This document shows positions 1 to 9,061 of a stretch of DNA of 33,765 bases, one piece after another. How positions within the stretch are numbered: position 1 is the stretch's first letter; the number at the start of each line of letters is the position of its first letter. The translations under genes were made by a program, and so were the position numbers. The notes under the pieces were generated by a model that saw nothing but the letters and a program-made list of their open reading frames with translations, was not told the DNA's origin and searched no databases. The stretch comes from Candidatus Sabulitectum silens (GTDB lineage Bacteria > Fermentibacterota > Fermentibacteria > Fermentibacterales > JCC-6). The DNA lies in NCBI GenBank assembly GCA_001875255.1, contig MJAN01000019.1:1-33765 (forward strand), in the 5' to 3' direction.

Positions 1-744
1 CCTGGTACCACCGAAGACTTGCGGGTAAATTCCTCAAAATGCCCCTTCCAGAATTCCTCTGCGAAGTCTCCGACTGGTCGGAAACAACCCTGGCCCTTGC
101 CTTATCAAGGGCGACAGGCTTCCACCTGAGGAGTACGACCGTGTGGCCGAGACCCTCTCTTCCTACATAGGGATCGACGCATCCTATGTGAAGGGCGCCA
201 ACCTCAGGGTTAACATCATGCGGTTCTGCAAAGAGCTGCTTCGCAGCGACAAACGCAGCATAGGAAGGCTTGATGCCCGGTTCACCGGCATAGAGGGCGA
301 CGCATCCGACGCCAGGCCGGAGTATGACCCGTCAATGACCGCCATTCTCGCCACCTACACCTCCGTATTCAACGACTACCTGGGTTCCCGGCTGGAAGTT
401 AAGACCGACATGGCATACAGGGTGATGCAGCATTTCAGTGAGAGGAAGTGGAAATGGGAGGACAACTCCCTGCCGGACACCGGGGAATCACTGAGAAGGG
501 CCATGGGAAAGAACAGGAACATGAAGGTTCTTGCGGCACAGGGTTACTATGACCTGGCAACCCCCCACATGGCCACTGAGTACATGGTTTCCCACATGAA
601 CATGGACCCTGAGGTAAGGAAAAACCTTTCATTGAAATACTATCCGCGGGACACATGTTCTATCTCGACTCCGATTCCCTCGGGTCTTTCCGCAGGGATG
701 TGGAGGTTTTCTTCAATGAATCCCTCACTGGAAAGCCCCTTTAG
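1..744 (+). CDS. Serine carboxypeptidase, peptidase family S10, C-terminal part (5' truncated, two frameshifts)
   Basis: The gene enters from the left edge, so only its C-terminal part is visible. The piece reading IGIDASYVKGANLRV and the later AAQGYYDLATP fit the S10 family, whose catalytic Asp lies in a G-Y-Y-D-x-x-x-P motif (Asp codon 551-553). The catalytic His would be in GHMFYLD (His codon 652-654), which is reached only after a one-base shift near 645. Another shift near 100 joins an upstream frame (SDWSETTLALAL) to LIKGDRLPPEEYDRVAETL, which is also S10-like. After both corrections the protein ends at TAG 742-744 with FFNESLTGKPL. Family members remove C-terminal residues from peptides and are usually exported. 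Both catalytic residues in view survive, so sequence errors are more likely than decay. No downstream partner is evident. Confidence 0.8.
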
Positions 745-800
745 TTTTGCTTATAATCCGCCGTTAATTTCTCTATCTTCATGAATGAAGGGGGATTGCA

Positions 801-860
801 ATGGCACTGCAACAGTTCGGCGGGGTGAGGTCCCTGGTGACTTGCGGGTTTCGGAGATGA
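801..860 (+). CDS. Possible 19-residue leader peptide coupled to the acetyltransferase
   Basis: An ATG at 801 follows a strong purine-rich ribosome-binding stretch (GAAGGGGG, seven bases upstream). It opens a 19-codon frame that ends at TGA 858-860. That stop overlaps ATG 857-859, the best start of the acetyltransferase, in an ATGA arrangement. This suggests translational coupling of a short peptide to the next gene. The alternative is that a single-base error split one longer N-terminus. No known family is recognised in the peptide. Confidence 0.3.
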   Translation: MALQQFGGVRSLVTCGFRR

Positions 861-1411
861 TACTGAAGGGAAAGGCTGTCACCCTCAGGGAACACAGCCC
901 CGAAGATCTCCACGCCGTTCACGAATGGCATGGGGACAGGAAGGTAATGGTATTCCTCAGCTGGGGTGCCGAGACACTGGAGGAAAGCTCCCTCTATCTG
1001 GCGGACTGCATAAGGGACAGGAAGAAGGATCCCCGTGACAAGTACCGCCTGGCCATCGTCGGTAATGAAACCGGCAGGGTAATGGGCAGCGCAACCCTCC
1101 ACTGGCGGGGCAGGGGCGCCAACGGAGGCGACGGCAGACTGGGGTGCTTCCTCGCCCGGGATTACCAGGGCAGGGGTTATGCAAGGGAGGCCACCAGACT
1201 TCTCATGGAATTCGGAATAGATACCCTTGGAATGCACAGATTAAGCGCCACCTGTCTGGCGGGGAACGAGGCCTCGGAGAGGACCCTGAAGAGCCTGGGG
1301 TTCGTATACGAGGGGACCATGCGCAGGCACAGCTGCCGGGACGGGGTATGGATAGACAGGCACTTCTACTCGGTACTCAGCCACGAATGGAACCCCTCGG
1401 AGTTCAGTTAG
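857..1411 (+). CDS. GNAT family N-acetyltransferase, RimJ/RimL-like
   Basis: This 184-residue protein fits the usual length of RimJ/RimL-type acetyltransferases, which transfer acetyl from acetyl-CoA to an amino group such as a protein N-terminus or a small molecule. It begins MILKGKAVTLREHSPEDL, the normal start of the family. The acetyl-CoA pyrophosphate-binding loop is visible as DYQGRGYAREA (motif A, Q-x-x-G-x-G/A type). It is followed by MHRLSATCLAGNEASERTLKSLGF, the motif B region with the N-x-x-S-x-x-x-x-x-x-x-G-F pattern. The frame is open further upstream to ATG 785, and TTG 842 is also possible. ATG 857 is preferred because homology starts there and it overlaps a short upstream frame. 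The substrate cannot be told from sequence. Confidence 0.85.
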   Translation: MILKGKAVTLREHSPEDLHAVHEWHGDRKVMVFLSWGAETLEESSLYLADCIRDRKKDPRDKYRLAIVGNETGRVMGSATLHWRGRGANGGDGRLGCFLARDYQGRGYAREATRLLMEFGIDTLGMHRLSATCLAGNEASERTLKSLGFVYEGTMRRHSCRDGVWIDRHFYSVLSHEWNPSEFS

Positions 1412-1426
1412 TGGATCGGGGATTTC

Positions 1427-1455
1427 TTGACGGCTGCCGGGTCAGGCGGTATTGT
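1427..1455 (+). promoter_or_regulatory. Sigma-70-type promoter for the hypothetical gene at 1539
   Basis: TTGACG (1427-1432) and TATTGT (1450-1455) are separated by exactly 17 bases. They lie in the short gap after the acetyltransferase stop and about 85 bases before the next start codon. Both hexamers match four or five of six consensus positions. Confidence 0.5.
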
Positions 1456-1538
1456 CAATTTTGAGAAATGGGAAACTGCTGGGTTGTCATCAACCCCGCT
1501 TTTGCAGGCTTTTTTGCCCCTAGCCCGAAGGAGTTTTC

Positions 1539-2369
1539 ATGCCCGATATCAATCTTATCCTTTCTATTCCCCAGGGGATCATTACAGCTTCCTCCCTTGG
1601 GATACCAGGTCTGGCCCGACACTACAGCCCGGGTTCCGGAAGACACTTCAAAGACCGCAAGATCTTCGTCGATCTGGCGATCAGGGACCTCCGTCCGGAT
1701 TTCCAGTTCCTGGATGACGGAGGCTGGAGGAATGCCGACACCGACACCGTGAACGCACTTGCAGCGGCTGCGTCGGGGAATCGCACGAAGACCGCCCTGT
1801 CGAACAACGCATTCTCATGCACGCCTATTTCCGCCTACAAGCGTATCTATCTGGTAAAGACCGGCGGAGATGTGATGCCCATGGAACCTGGGGAACTGCT
1901 CCATCGCTTCGTATCCGGCGAGTGCCATGAGGAAATGTCCCCGGCTGAGGTGGCCGGGGCCGCCGGTATCCCCAACGAAACCGAGAGAGTCCCCAGGATC
2001 TACCTGGTCATGTGCCCGATTCAGATACTTCTTGTTTCCAACCTGACCCCGGTTGAGTACGCGTGGTACGCCACACACAGGCCGGGGAAGGTGTTCAGGC
2101 ATGTGATATTCACCGAGCTGCAGTCTGAACAGCCAGGGCTTGCCGCCCTCAGCCGCTACAGAGACGCCAGACTGGAAATTGAGGCCGATCCCGACAAGAA
2201 AACCAAGACGGTTGTGTCCGAAGACTGCATCAACGAAGTACCATTCCACTCATGGCTGGGCTACCCGCCGGACACCGAAGGCGGTCTCTATGTGGCTAAC
2301 CAGGAAGAGATAGACCTCTACAGGTTCCCCGCCGAGATACCCAGCGCCTGGGAAAGGGCCAGCGGCTGA
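1539..2369 (+). CDS. Hypothetical protein, cytoplasmic, family not recognised
   Basis: This is a 276-residue intact frame starting at ATG 1539, five bases after a good Shine-Dalgarno sequence (AAGGAG, 1528-1533). I see no signal peptide, membrane segment or tandem repeat. The sequence is mixed in composition, with an acidic middle (GECHEEMSPAEV) and a tryptophan-rich tail (FHSWLGYPPD, SAWERASG). No motif links it to a known family. It has its own likely promoter (1427-1455) and faces the radical SAM gene tail to tail, so it is probably a single-gene unit. Codon use and the absence of frameshifts support a real gene. Confidence 0.7.
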   Translation: MPDINLILSIPQGIITASSLGIPGLARHYSPGSGRHFKDRKIFVDLAIRDLRPDFQFLDDGGWRNADTDTVNALAAAASGNRTKTALSNNAFSCTPISAYKRIYLVKTGGDVMPMEPGELLHRFVSGECHEEMSPAEVAGAAGIPNETERVPRIYLVMCPIQILLVSNLTPVEYAWYATHRPGKVFRHVIFTELQSEQPGLAALSRYRDARLEIEADPDKKTKTVVSEDCINEVPFHSWLGYPPDTEGGLYVANQEEIDLYRFPAEIPSAWERASG

Positions 2370-2484
2370 GCCTGGCGCCTTGAGCGAAGTGACATGGATC
2401 AGTCGCCGGAACCGGATTGGTTATCAGTAAATGGAATGGTTCCATCAGTTGCTTCGTTCTGTATCAAACATCAGACCGATATAG

Positions 2485-3557
2485 TCATGACAAGCGCATA
2501 AAGGACTTAAGCAATCTCCAGGCAAGGGCGGCCCGTCCCCTGTGTGTGAACAGAACCGACGCAAGATGCGCGCATGACCAGCCACATGAACAGGAGTTGG
2601 CTGTTGTACCGGCTCTTCTGAGAACGCCGGGCAGATCATATCCCATCTTCCTCAGGTCTCCAACAGGACCTTCCATGGAGGTTTCGCATCGGTAAACCAG
2701 GCCGGTCTCTCCGATCACGGCAACCCTGGAACCGGCAGGACATCGGAATCCATTGGGGTTTCCGGCAAGGGTTCGTCGAATGCTCTCCCTTGCCATCGCC
2801 TGAACCTCCCGAAAACCATTGCCCGAAGTCCGCCGGAATCTCTGTTTCGCAGGGAGTCAGCCATCTCGGCTACTTCGGTGAAATCCTTGAAGGATTCTCC
2901 CCTTACCCCTTCATCCCTGGGATTGCCATGAACAGGAACGATGGAATGGTCGTCCACTTTCATTTCATCTGAAACGAAACGGAGAAGCTCTTTTATCTCT
3001 CCGCGATTATACTGGTTGAGAACCGAACACACCTTAAGCCTGAGGCTGGAATGCCTACTCTGTACATCGGTGAGAAGACCATAGGTCTCCATTACTTTTT
3101 CGAAGTTGCCCGGCACTCCCCTTATCCTGTCATGCACCTCTCCCAGACCGTCAAGTGAAAGCTCTACCTGAATAAGGGTTCTTCCGCATTCCCTGATTAT
3201 CATTTCAGTTCTTTCAGAAATGGATTCGGGCCGCAGACAGTTGGTGGGAATGCTGATCATCATCGTTCCCGCAAGCCTGCTGAAAGCCCCGCATAACTGG
3301 GCGATATCTTCCCTCAGGAAAGGTTCGCCGCCGCTGAGGCTCAAAAACACCGAGGGCTTGCATGAAGCGGCGATCTTTTCCACCTCTGAAAGGGACAACT
3401 CTTCTTCTTTTCTAACGGTGTTAAGATTCTTCCAGTTAAAGCAGGTTATGCAACGGGAATCGCAGCGGGATGTGACGAAGAAGATCAGGTATGGGGGTAC
3501 TGGAGAGCCCATCGAGCGCAGGATCATACGGGCAAGTCCATAGGGTTTTCGATTCAC
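2485..3557 (-). CDS. Radical SAM protein with SPASM-like C-terminal cluster domain (one frameshift)
   Basis: The N-terminal half has the radical SAM [4Fe-4S] motif CDSRCITC (C-x3-C-x2-C) and the SAM-binding motif SGGEP, so it should cleave S-adenosylmethionine to start radical chemistry. The C-terminal third contains FRCPAGSRVAVIGETGLVYRCE and, after YDLPGVL, the cysteine cluster SCSCGWSC. This is the pattern of SPASM domains that hold auxiliary Fe-S clusters, as in peptide- or sugar-modifying enzymes. A one-base shift near 2790 separates the halves. I choose the GTG at 3557-3555, which overlaps the TGA of the glycosyltransferase upstream (GTGA) and starts MNRKPYGLARMIL. A longer open frame upstream is only the glycosyltransferase in another frame. 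Coupling to the glycosyltransferase suggests one pathway, perhaps modification of a surface polymer or lipid; this is inference. Confidence 0.85.
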
Positions 3558-4554
3558 AGTCCTCTGAGCCTCTCCTTCTTGTGGGCAAGAACTTCTCGAT
3601 AGCTCCTTCGTCGAACCATGGTGGCAAACAACCCCGCGGTAAAGGCTGAACCAATAACCGTGTGATGGGCAACATGGCATACCGGAAGCAACAGGCCCGG
3701 GGTCCACTGCGCAACAGGTTCAGCAGTGTGTCAACAATAACTGCAAGGAGATAAAGCCCGGCAACTGCCGCCAGGAGGAAAGACGAAGAGACAAGAAGGG
3801 GCAGAAGCAATATCCCTGCAACCATGGCAACAACGCCGGGTATTCGAAGAAAGATCTCCGGGAAAAGAACCGTATTCATTCCTGTTGCGTACCTTGCTCT
3901 GCCCTGATGGCACAGAAAACCGTCAAAGAACCCCCTTCTTCTGTGCTTCACTATGAAATTCTGTCTGATAACGGGTTTGAAGCCCTTCTTCAGGGCAATG
4001 TAGAAGAATTCAGTATCGTCAACACGCCAGTCGGCAACCTCGTTGAAGCCCCCTGCGGACTCCCAGACATCCCTTCTGACAAGGCAGTTGCACAGGTATA
4101 TGGAGCTGAAGGATGGAACCGCACGATCCTTTCTGCCATAAAGCAGGCTTCCCTCTCCAAGGGGCGAAGTGGTGACCATGTCGGTGAGGAGCTCCTGGAA
4201 CGAATCCGTCATCGGGATCGTGGGGCCGGTAACTATGGCATGGCCATCGGCAAGGGTTTCTTTGTAAACTTCGAACCAGCTGTCGGTTGGAATGGTGTCA
4301 TCGTCCAGAAAGCATATCCACTGACCTGATGATTGCTTAACGCCAAGGTTCCTCCGTACTGAAGCATGCTTCTCTGGGGTTGTAATGTTCACGGCGGAAT
4401 CCTCCGTGCCCGGAACTGGTCTGTCGGAGACCAGAACTATCTCTCTTTCACTTTCGGGAATGTTACGCACCAGTGAGCGATAGAGTTCCCGGGCATCATC
4501 AGGCCGGGTAACGGGCACAACGAAAGAAACCTTCACAGACAGTCCCCAGTTCAT
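3554..4554 (-). CDS. Family 2 glycosyltransferase with C-terminal membrane segments (one frameshift)
   Basis: The protein starts VKVSFVVPVTRPDDA, the first beta strand of a GT-A fold. It carries the metal- and sugar-nucleotide-binding DxD-type motif CFLDDDTIPT, then RRDVWESAGGFNE and WRVDDTEF, where the acceptor-side acidic residue of GT2 enzymes lies. Two hydrophobic segments (from GVVAMVAGILLLPLLV to AVAGLYLLAVIVDTLL) would anchor it in the inner membrane. Near 3690 the frame shifts by one base into PVCHVAHHTVIGSAFTAGLF, ending at TGA 3556-3554. ATG 4554-4552 is chosen because it overlaps the upstream stop (ATGA). The stop in turn overlaps the radical SAM start (GTGA). The sugar transferred is unknown. 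Confidence 0.85.
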
Positions 4555-4831
4555 AGGCGGAAACGCGTCAGCCAATACACCGCCATTATTCCGATGAAAT
4601 CCTTGACAGAAAGCTTCGGAGGCCAGACAAAGGGAACCTTGATCTCAGGGCCGCTCGGGATCCTTTTAGAAACAGCTCTTCCGTCACAGTTAACCTCCGA
4701 TCCCTGACTGAAACCGGCATGGCCAGAAGCTTGTGGTTCCCCGGTTTTCCCGGAAACCAACCATAGACCTGAACTCCTCTTCCGTCAATGAAAAAGCCCG
4801 AGATCCCTGCGGAAACCGTGCATTTGAACAA
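4551..4831 (-). CDS. Small protein of unknown function upstream of the glycosyltransferase (one frameshift)
   Basis: The open frame starts at TTG 4831, six bases after GGTGAGG, and reads ISGFFIDGRGVQVYGWFPG. It shifts by one base around 4660-4700 into a frame with KVPFVWPPKLSVKDFIGIMAVYW and stops at TGA 4553-4551, overlapping the glycosyltransferase ATG. The corrected product is about 93 residues, with a moderately hydrophobic C-terminal end. I recognise no family. Its position at the head of a coupled glycosyltransferase-radical SAM unit suggests a role in the same pathway. The first half may belong to a larger gene that is broken here. Confidence 0.4.
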
Positions 4832-4834
4832 ACC

Positions 4835-5017
4835 TCACCCGGCCTCTATCTCCGTAACATCGTCCTGCCATGGAAGGTTCTCCGAGCATGGCTTGAAGAG
4901 AAGCCACAGAGGCGCAGGCAATGGCAAAGCTAGATAGGGAAACGGGCCTGCGGCCGACGCCTGCTCCTCCCGAACAAATCCACAGGCTTCCGAATGGAGT
5001 TCATCTGCACCACGGCA
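4835..5017 (-). other. Open stretch without a start codon between the ferredoxin and the small protein
   Basis: Immediately after the ferredoxin stop (5020-5018) the same frame stays open for 60 codons to TGA 4837-4835. It reads plausibly as protein near the end (LWLLFKPCSENLPWQDD). A GGGAGGAG ribosome-binding-like stretch lies near 4970, but no ATG, GTG or TTG follows it in this frame. It may be the N-terminal part of the next gene displaced by an indel. No function can be given. Confidence 0.25.
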
Positions 5018-5497
5018 TCAGATAACTGAGATGACCAGCGCCTCTTCCCCTGCCACCACTCTGTAGGAACCCGCGGGCAGGCGGGAAACATCCAGCTCCA
5101 GGGTTCCCTCGGGGTCTGCAAGCCCGTGAGTGACCGCTCTGCCGAACCCATCCAGGATCAGTACTTCAGTGCAGGGTTCAACTCCCAGGATCACCACCGA
5201 ACCGGCCGCCACGGGATTGGCGCTCAGGGCAAGGCCTCCGGAGGGCTCCTCAACCCCCTCCACCCCTGTGTACCATACCCGGTATATGGCATCCCTGGGG
5301 CAGAAGTAAACACAGTTGCCGCAACCGGTGCAGAGCTCCGGGTCTATCCATGCGTCTCCTCCGACCAGGGAAATTGCCCCCTCGGAACAGCCGTAGAGGC
5401 AGTTGCCACAACCGTTGCACTTGGACTCGTCAACGGTAAAGACCCACTTCAGGGGAAGGGTAAGTGCCATCAGAATGAAGAAGAGCTTGATCAACAA
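5018..5497 (-). CDS. Exported two-[4Fe-4S] ferredoxin with a T9SS C-terminal sorting domain
   Basis: This protein has 159 residues. Residues 1-20 form a hydrophobic signal or anchor (LIKLFFILMALTLPLKWVF). Residues 27-37 and 56-67 hold two C-x2-C-x2-C-x3-C clusters (CNGCGNCLYGC and CTGCGNCVYFCP), the signature of a bacterial dicluster ferredoxin. The last 70 residues (from NPVAAGSVVI to VVAGEEALVISVI, with ILDGFGRAV and LPAGSYRV) match the type A sorting domain that sends proteins across the outer membrane by T9SS. Each part is familiar, but the fusion is unusual because it predicts an electron-transfer protein on the cell surface or outside. The start is TTG 5497, or the TTG one codon later, behind GGGAG. 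It has no frameshift. Function in extracellular electron transfer is inference. Confidence 0.8.
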   Translation of the reverse strand: MLIKLFFILMALTLPLKWVFTVDESKCNGCGNCLYGCSEGAISLVGGDAWIDPELCTGCGNCVYFCPRDAIYRVWYTGVEGVEEPSGGLALSANPVAAGSVVILGVEPCTEVLILDGFGRAVTHGLADPEGTLELDVSRLPAGSYRVVAGEEALVISVI

Positions 5498-5746
5498 TTT
5501 CTCCCATCGGTTGTTTTCGTTATCTCCCCGGCCTCAGAGTTCCATTGACCAAAGGCAGGATGCGCTTCCGAATTCAGGGACAATTGTCCTCATTTCCAGG
5601 GCGGATGTCAAGACCAACCCCGGAAGGAACTGGCTGTTCCGGAAGGAGAAGAGACCACGCCTCTTTCGAGACGGGTTCGTCAATGGATGGCTGTAGTATG
5701 CCTCAAAGCAGAGAGCATCAGTTCTGAACTAACTGCTTCCCGGGAA
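5498..5746. other. Intergenic stretch holding an eroded copy of the tRNA-remnant repeat
   Basis: No gene is seen. Around 5653-5690 the plus strand shares the CTTTCGAGACGGG core and following GTCAAT with the repeat copy at 16869-16936. The tRNA-like part (TGGTAGCGG) is degraded to GGCTGTAG. This is the most distant and least certain member of the repeat family and sits at the left boundary of the accessory region. Confidence 0.35.
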
Positions 5747-6228
5747 TCAGCTCCAGCTGTAAAGGATAATCCCCCGACTCTCGGGATAGTCCTCCATGAA
5801 AGTTCTGAGCGGTCTGAGGTCTTTCTTCCTTACCTCTGCTGCTACGAATTGGATACATGGTTCCTGGCAGAACTCTGCCGGCAAGCATATCTCCACCGTA
5901 ACGCTTCAGTTTTCGGGAGCTTGATCCTTCATCACGAACCTGTAGTAATGTCTCATTTAGAGAAGTTCATGAACAACTGAAAGCAGCTCAGGGACTTTCT
6001 GAACCTCACCAATAACTATTGTGGTTCCTGCTGGCTGTCCCAGAGTGTATTCCCTGAGATGTTCCGCCTTTGCCGAGTACCATCGCAGGACATCATTTGA
6101 AAGCAGGTCGATCCTTTTCAATCCTCTCCGTTCTCTAAGGCACCAGGTTGACTTGCCGGTACCCCTTGTCCCGAAGGAAAATAGCTTTCACCTGGAACAT
6201 CCTCTAAGAATCGAGTCGCTAATTCCAT
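5747..6228 (-). pseudogene. Relic of an AAA_14/DUF4143 ATPase with internal deletion
   Basis: It starts well: ATG 6228 with GGGAG upstream, then MELATRFLEDVPGESYF. A frameshift near 6180 is followed by the Walker A motif GTRGTGKSTW and, in one frame, LLSNDVLRWYSAKAEHLRE and the Walker B-like TTIVIGEVQKVPELL. A stop follows near 5950, then scraps GSSSRKLKRYGGDMLAGR, the conserved block before the DUF4143 half. The sequence then jumps directly to the C-terminal nuclease-like tail (KKDLRPLRTFMEDYPESRG), ending at TGA 5749-5747. Roughly 200 residues in the middle are missing, so this is true decay rather than a read error. Intact relatives are often found in accessory regions and are suspected defence or toxin-related ATPases. 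Confidence 0.7.
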
Positions 6229-6336
6229 ATCTGCTCCCTATATGGCATTTGCAATTCCATTTTACGACCATATGACAGCACAAGTACTCAGGATATGCAA
6301 GAAGGAGCATAAGACACATGAGCTTGAGTTACGCTG

Positions 6337-6400
6337 TGAAAAAACTCCCGGCCGTTAAGCGGGAGTACTTGGTAGCGGGACGATGCTTCGTTTGAACCTG
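6337..6400 (-). repeat. tRNA 3'-end remnant with terminator hairpin (copy D)
   Basis: Read on the minus strand, GGTTCAAACGAAGC is followed by GTCCCGCTACCA, nearly the 3' end of the initiator tRNA at 23822 (one C fewer), with CCA at 6372-6370. It is followed by a terminator: ACTCCCG (6344-6350) pairs with CGGGAGT (6360-6366), with a run of six T on the minus strand. No D arm or anticodon arm is present. It belongs to a family with copies near 9220, 12424, 16903 and 18262. Confidence 0.6.
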
Positions 6401-6538
6401 TTGCAAGATTGACTGTGAATTTGGATAATAAAGTAATGCCACAAGAAACAGACCAGGGAACCACTTGTTTTCCCTGATTTCATGAGGGTTCAAAACGAAT
6501 GTCTTCTCACCTGAATTGCCCTGAAACTTGGGGGGCCA

Positions 6539-6567
6539 TGTTACCTTCAAATCGTTTGCTTTATACT
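6539..6567 (+). promoter_or_regulatory. Possible promoter of the 14-repeat FG-GAP gene
   Basis: TATACT (6562-6567) matches the -10 consensus at five of six bases. The hexamer 17 bases upstream, TGTTAC (6539-6544), is a poor -35. The location, 60 bases before the start codon, is suitable. The 330 bases from 6229 to this site hold only repeat copy D and no gene. Confidence 0.3.
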
Positions 6568-6626
6568 TAATGGAGCCTGAATCAATACGGGTCTGAGTAT
6601 GCTATGAGGAAACAGGAGGACTTCTC

Positions 6627-9061
6627 ATGCGATTAATGCATTGCTTAGGAACCACAGCATTCGTATCTGTACTTACACTATGGTTTTCGAGCGAACTCTC
6701 AGCGCAGGATATCTTCTTCACCAGAAGCGATTATCCCGCGGGAGATGGACCTCATTCAGTGTTTCCAGTTGACCTTAATGAAGATGGTTACGATGACTTG
6801 GTTACTGCAAATTTTCTCTCTGATAACGTATCGGTTCTATTGGGTAATGGTGATGGGACTTTCCAGACATCAATTGAGTATGGCGCTGGAGATGCTCCAA
6901 TTTCAACTTCCTCAGCTGATTTCACCGGTGATTCCAACAAGGATCTAGTGGTCGCCAACCAGGACTCCGGCACTGTTTCGATTCTTCCTGGCAATGGCGA
7001 TGGATCATTTCAAAATCCAATCAGCTATGACGTTGGGGATAGCCCGATATTTGTTTTTGCGATTGATCTTGATGATGACGGTTGCCATGATCTGATAACT
7101 GCAAATTCTGTCTCAGATGATGTTTCCATTCTAATTGGAAATGGTGATGGAACCTTTCAAAACCCGGTTCGGTATGCGGTTGGCAACTATCCAAGTTCCG
7201 TTTTTTCGGTCGATTTCGACGGAGACGGGGTTAGAGATCTGACAACTGCAAACTCTCTTTCTGATGATGTTTCTGTTTTGCTGGGCAATGGTGATGGCAC
7301 TTTTCAAAGCCCGGTCCAGTATGCGGTCGGAGAATATCCAAGTTCCGTTTTCCCGATAGATCTTGACGGAGATGGCGTCAACGATCTTACAACCGCAAAC
7401 TCTCTTTCAGGTGATGTTTCTATTCTATTGGGAAATGGCGATGGGACTTTCCAAGACCAGGTTCAGTATCCGGCAGGCAGATATCCGACTTCTGTATTCT
7501 CGACTGATTTCAACAACGATGGCAATAACGATCTTGTAACGGCAAATCGTCACTATCATTCGGATGAGGTTTCGGTTCTGCTGGGAAATGGTGATGGGAC
7601 TTTCCAGAGCCCTGTACTGTACGCAGCTGGAAACGATCCTGTTTCCGTGATAGCGATTGATCTTGATTGTGATGGCAACAACGATCTAGTTTCCGCCAAC
7701 TATTCCTCTGATGATCTATCGGTAATTCTTGGTAATGGCGACGGCACTTTTCAGGGTGCGGTAAACTACGCAACGGAAGAAGCACCTTCCTCTGTATTCT
7801 CGGCAGACTTTAATGGTGATGGTTATAGCGATCTAGGGACCACTGACATCGATGTGATGATTCTATTAGGAAATGGTGATGGCTCTTTTCAGAGAGACAG
7901 TAGTTACTCGACCGGAGGTGACCAATCAACGTCTCTTTTCTCAAGTGATTTTGATAGTGATGGGATTTGCGATCTGGTAACTTGTAACTATGCCTCAGAC
8001 GATTTATCCGTACTCTTAGGCAACGGTGATGGCACTTTTCAAAGCCCGGTTCTGTATCCTGTCGGAGAATTTCCATCTTCTGTATTTTCCGTTTGATTTT
8101 AACGGAGATGGTGCAAATGATCTTGTAAGCGTAAACTCCGCTTCAAACGATGTGTCTATTCTGATAGGGAATGGCGATGGGACTTTCCAGAGTCAGATTA
8201 ACTATGGGGTATTAAGTCGCCCATACTCTGTCTTCTCACAAGATTTTGACAATGATGGGGATCTTGATCTTGTAACTTCAAGCCTTAACTTCAACCGCGT
8301 ATCTGTCATGTTGGGGAATGGTGATGGATCATTTCAGAACGCAGTTCACTATGTCGTAGGGAACTACCCGACTTCAGTTATATCTGCTGATTTTGACGGA
8401 GATGGTGACCATGATCTAGTGACTGCGAATCGCCATGGGAACAGTGTATCTATTCTGCTTGGCAGTGGTGACGGTACTTTTCAGAGCAGGATAGACTACA
8501 CAGTTCAAACTGGACCCTGTGCGGCCATTCCGATTGATCTTGACGGCGATGGAAACATCGATCTGGCGACTTCGAACTACTTTTCACACGATGTATCTGT
8601 TCTGCTGGGTAATGGAGATGGGACTTTCCAAGCCCCTGAACTATGCAGTCAGTCAGATACCTGTTTCTCTCTACTCGGCTGATTTTGACAATGATGGGGA
8701 TAGCGATCTGGTAACGGTAAACCATCTGTCTGACAATCTGTCAATCCTGCTGAATTTGACAGGTCCGTATTCAACCATCAATGAGAACTCTCCCAACGAA
8801 CCATTCATGCTTCATCAAAATACTCCAAATCCCTTTCGTACCCAGACGGTGATCGGGTATACTCTCAGCGAAGCATCTTATGTCACTATTGATATATATG
8901 ACCTGATCGGCCGAAGGATAGCTTCCCTGGTAAGCAGCCACCAACCGGCAGGTTATCATCAGATTCAATGGAACTCCGACAGAACATCATCTGGCGTCTA
9001 TTTCTATGTGGCTCGGATTGGTGAACATGCCAGTACAAGAAGAATGATATTGCTACAGTAG
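6627..9061 (+). CDS. Secreted 14-repeat FG-GAP/VCBS protein with T9SS sorting domain (two frameshifts)
   Basis: ATG 6627 follows a strong ribosome-binding site (CAGGAGGA). Residues 1-26 are a signal peptide ending SSELSAQ. Then come fourteen copies of a repeat of about 49 residues, of the form D-x-D/N-x-D-G-x-x-D-L-x-T-A-N, VSVLLGNGDGTFQ, Y. This is the Ca2+-binding FG-GAP/VCBS blade found in beta-propeller surface proteins. The tail from PNPFRTQTVIGYTL through DLIGRRIASLV and SSGVYFYVARIG is a FlgD-like/T9SS sorting domain. An extra T near 8093 (GTTTGA where GTTGA is expected) and an indel near 8632 break the frame. With both repaired the protein is about 810 residues. It is likely an adhesin or a surface-exposed propeller; the ligand is unknown. 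Confidence 0.85.

Noticed and set aside
2431..2445. Hairpin ATGGAA-TGG-TTCCAT as a terminator between convergent genes
   Set aside because: The stem is short and AT-rich with no T tract on either strand.
5015..5023. Read-through of the ferredoxin TGA (or selenocysteine) into the following open frame
   Set aside because: The T9SS tail already ends normally at this stop, and extension would bury the sorting signal; no suitable hairpin follows.
8085..8100. Programmed frameshift in the FG-GAP gene
   Set aside because: There is only one extra T in a short run, no slippery heptamer with a downstream structure, and similar breaks occur across unrelated genes, so error is simpler.
6745..8750. Regular repeats that could be taken for a CRISPR array
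   Set aside because: The units are about 147 bases, stay in one reading frame and encode FG-GAP blades; there are no short identical repeats with unique spacers and no cas genes.
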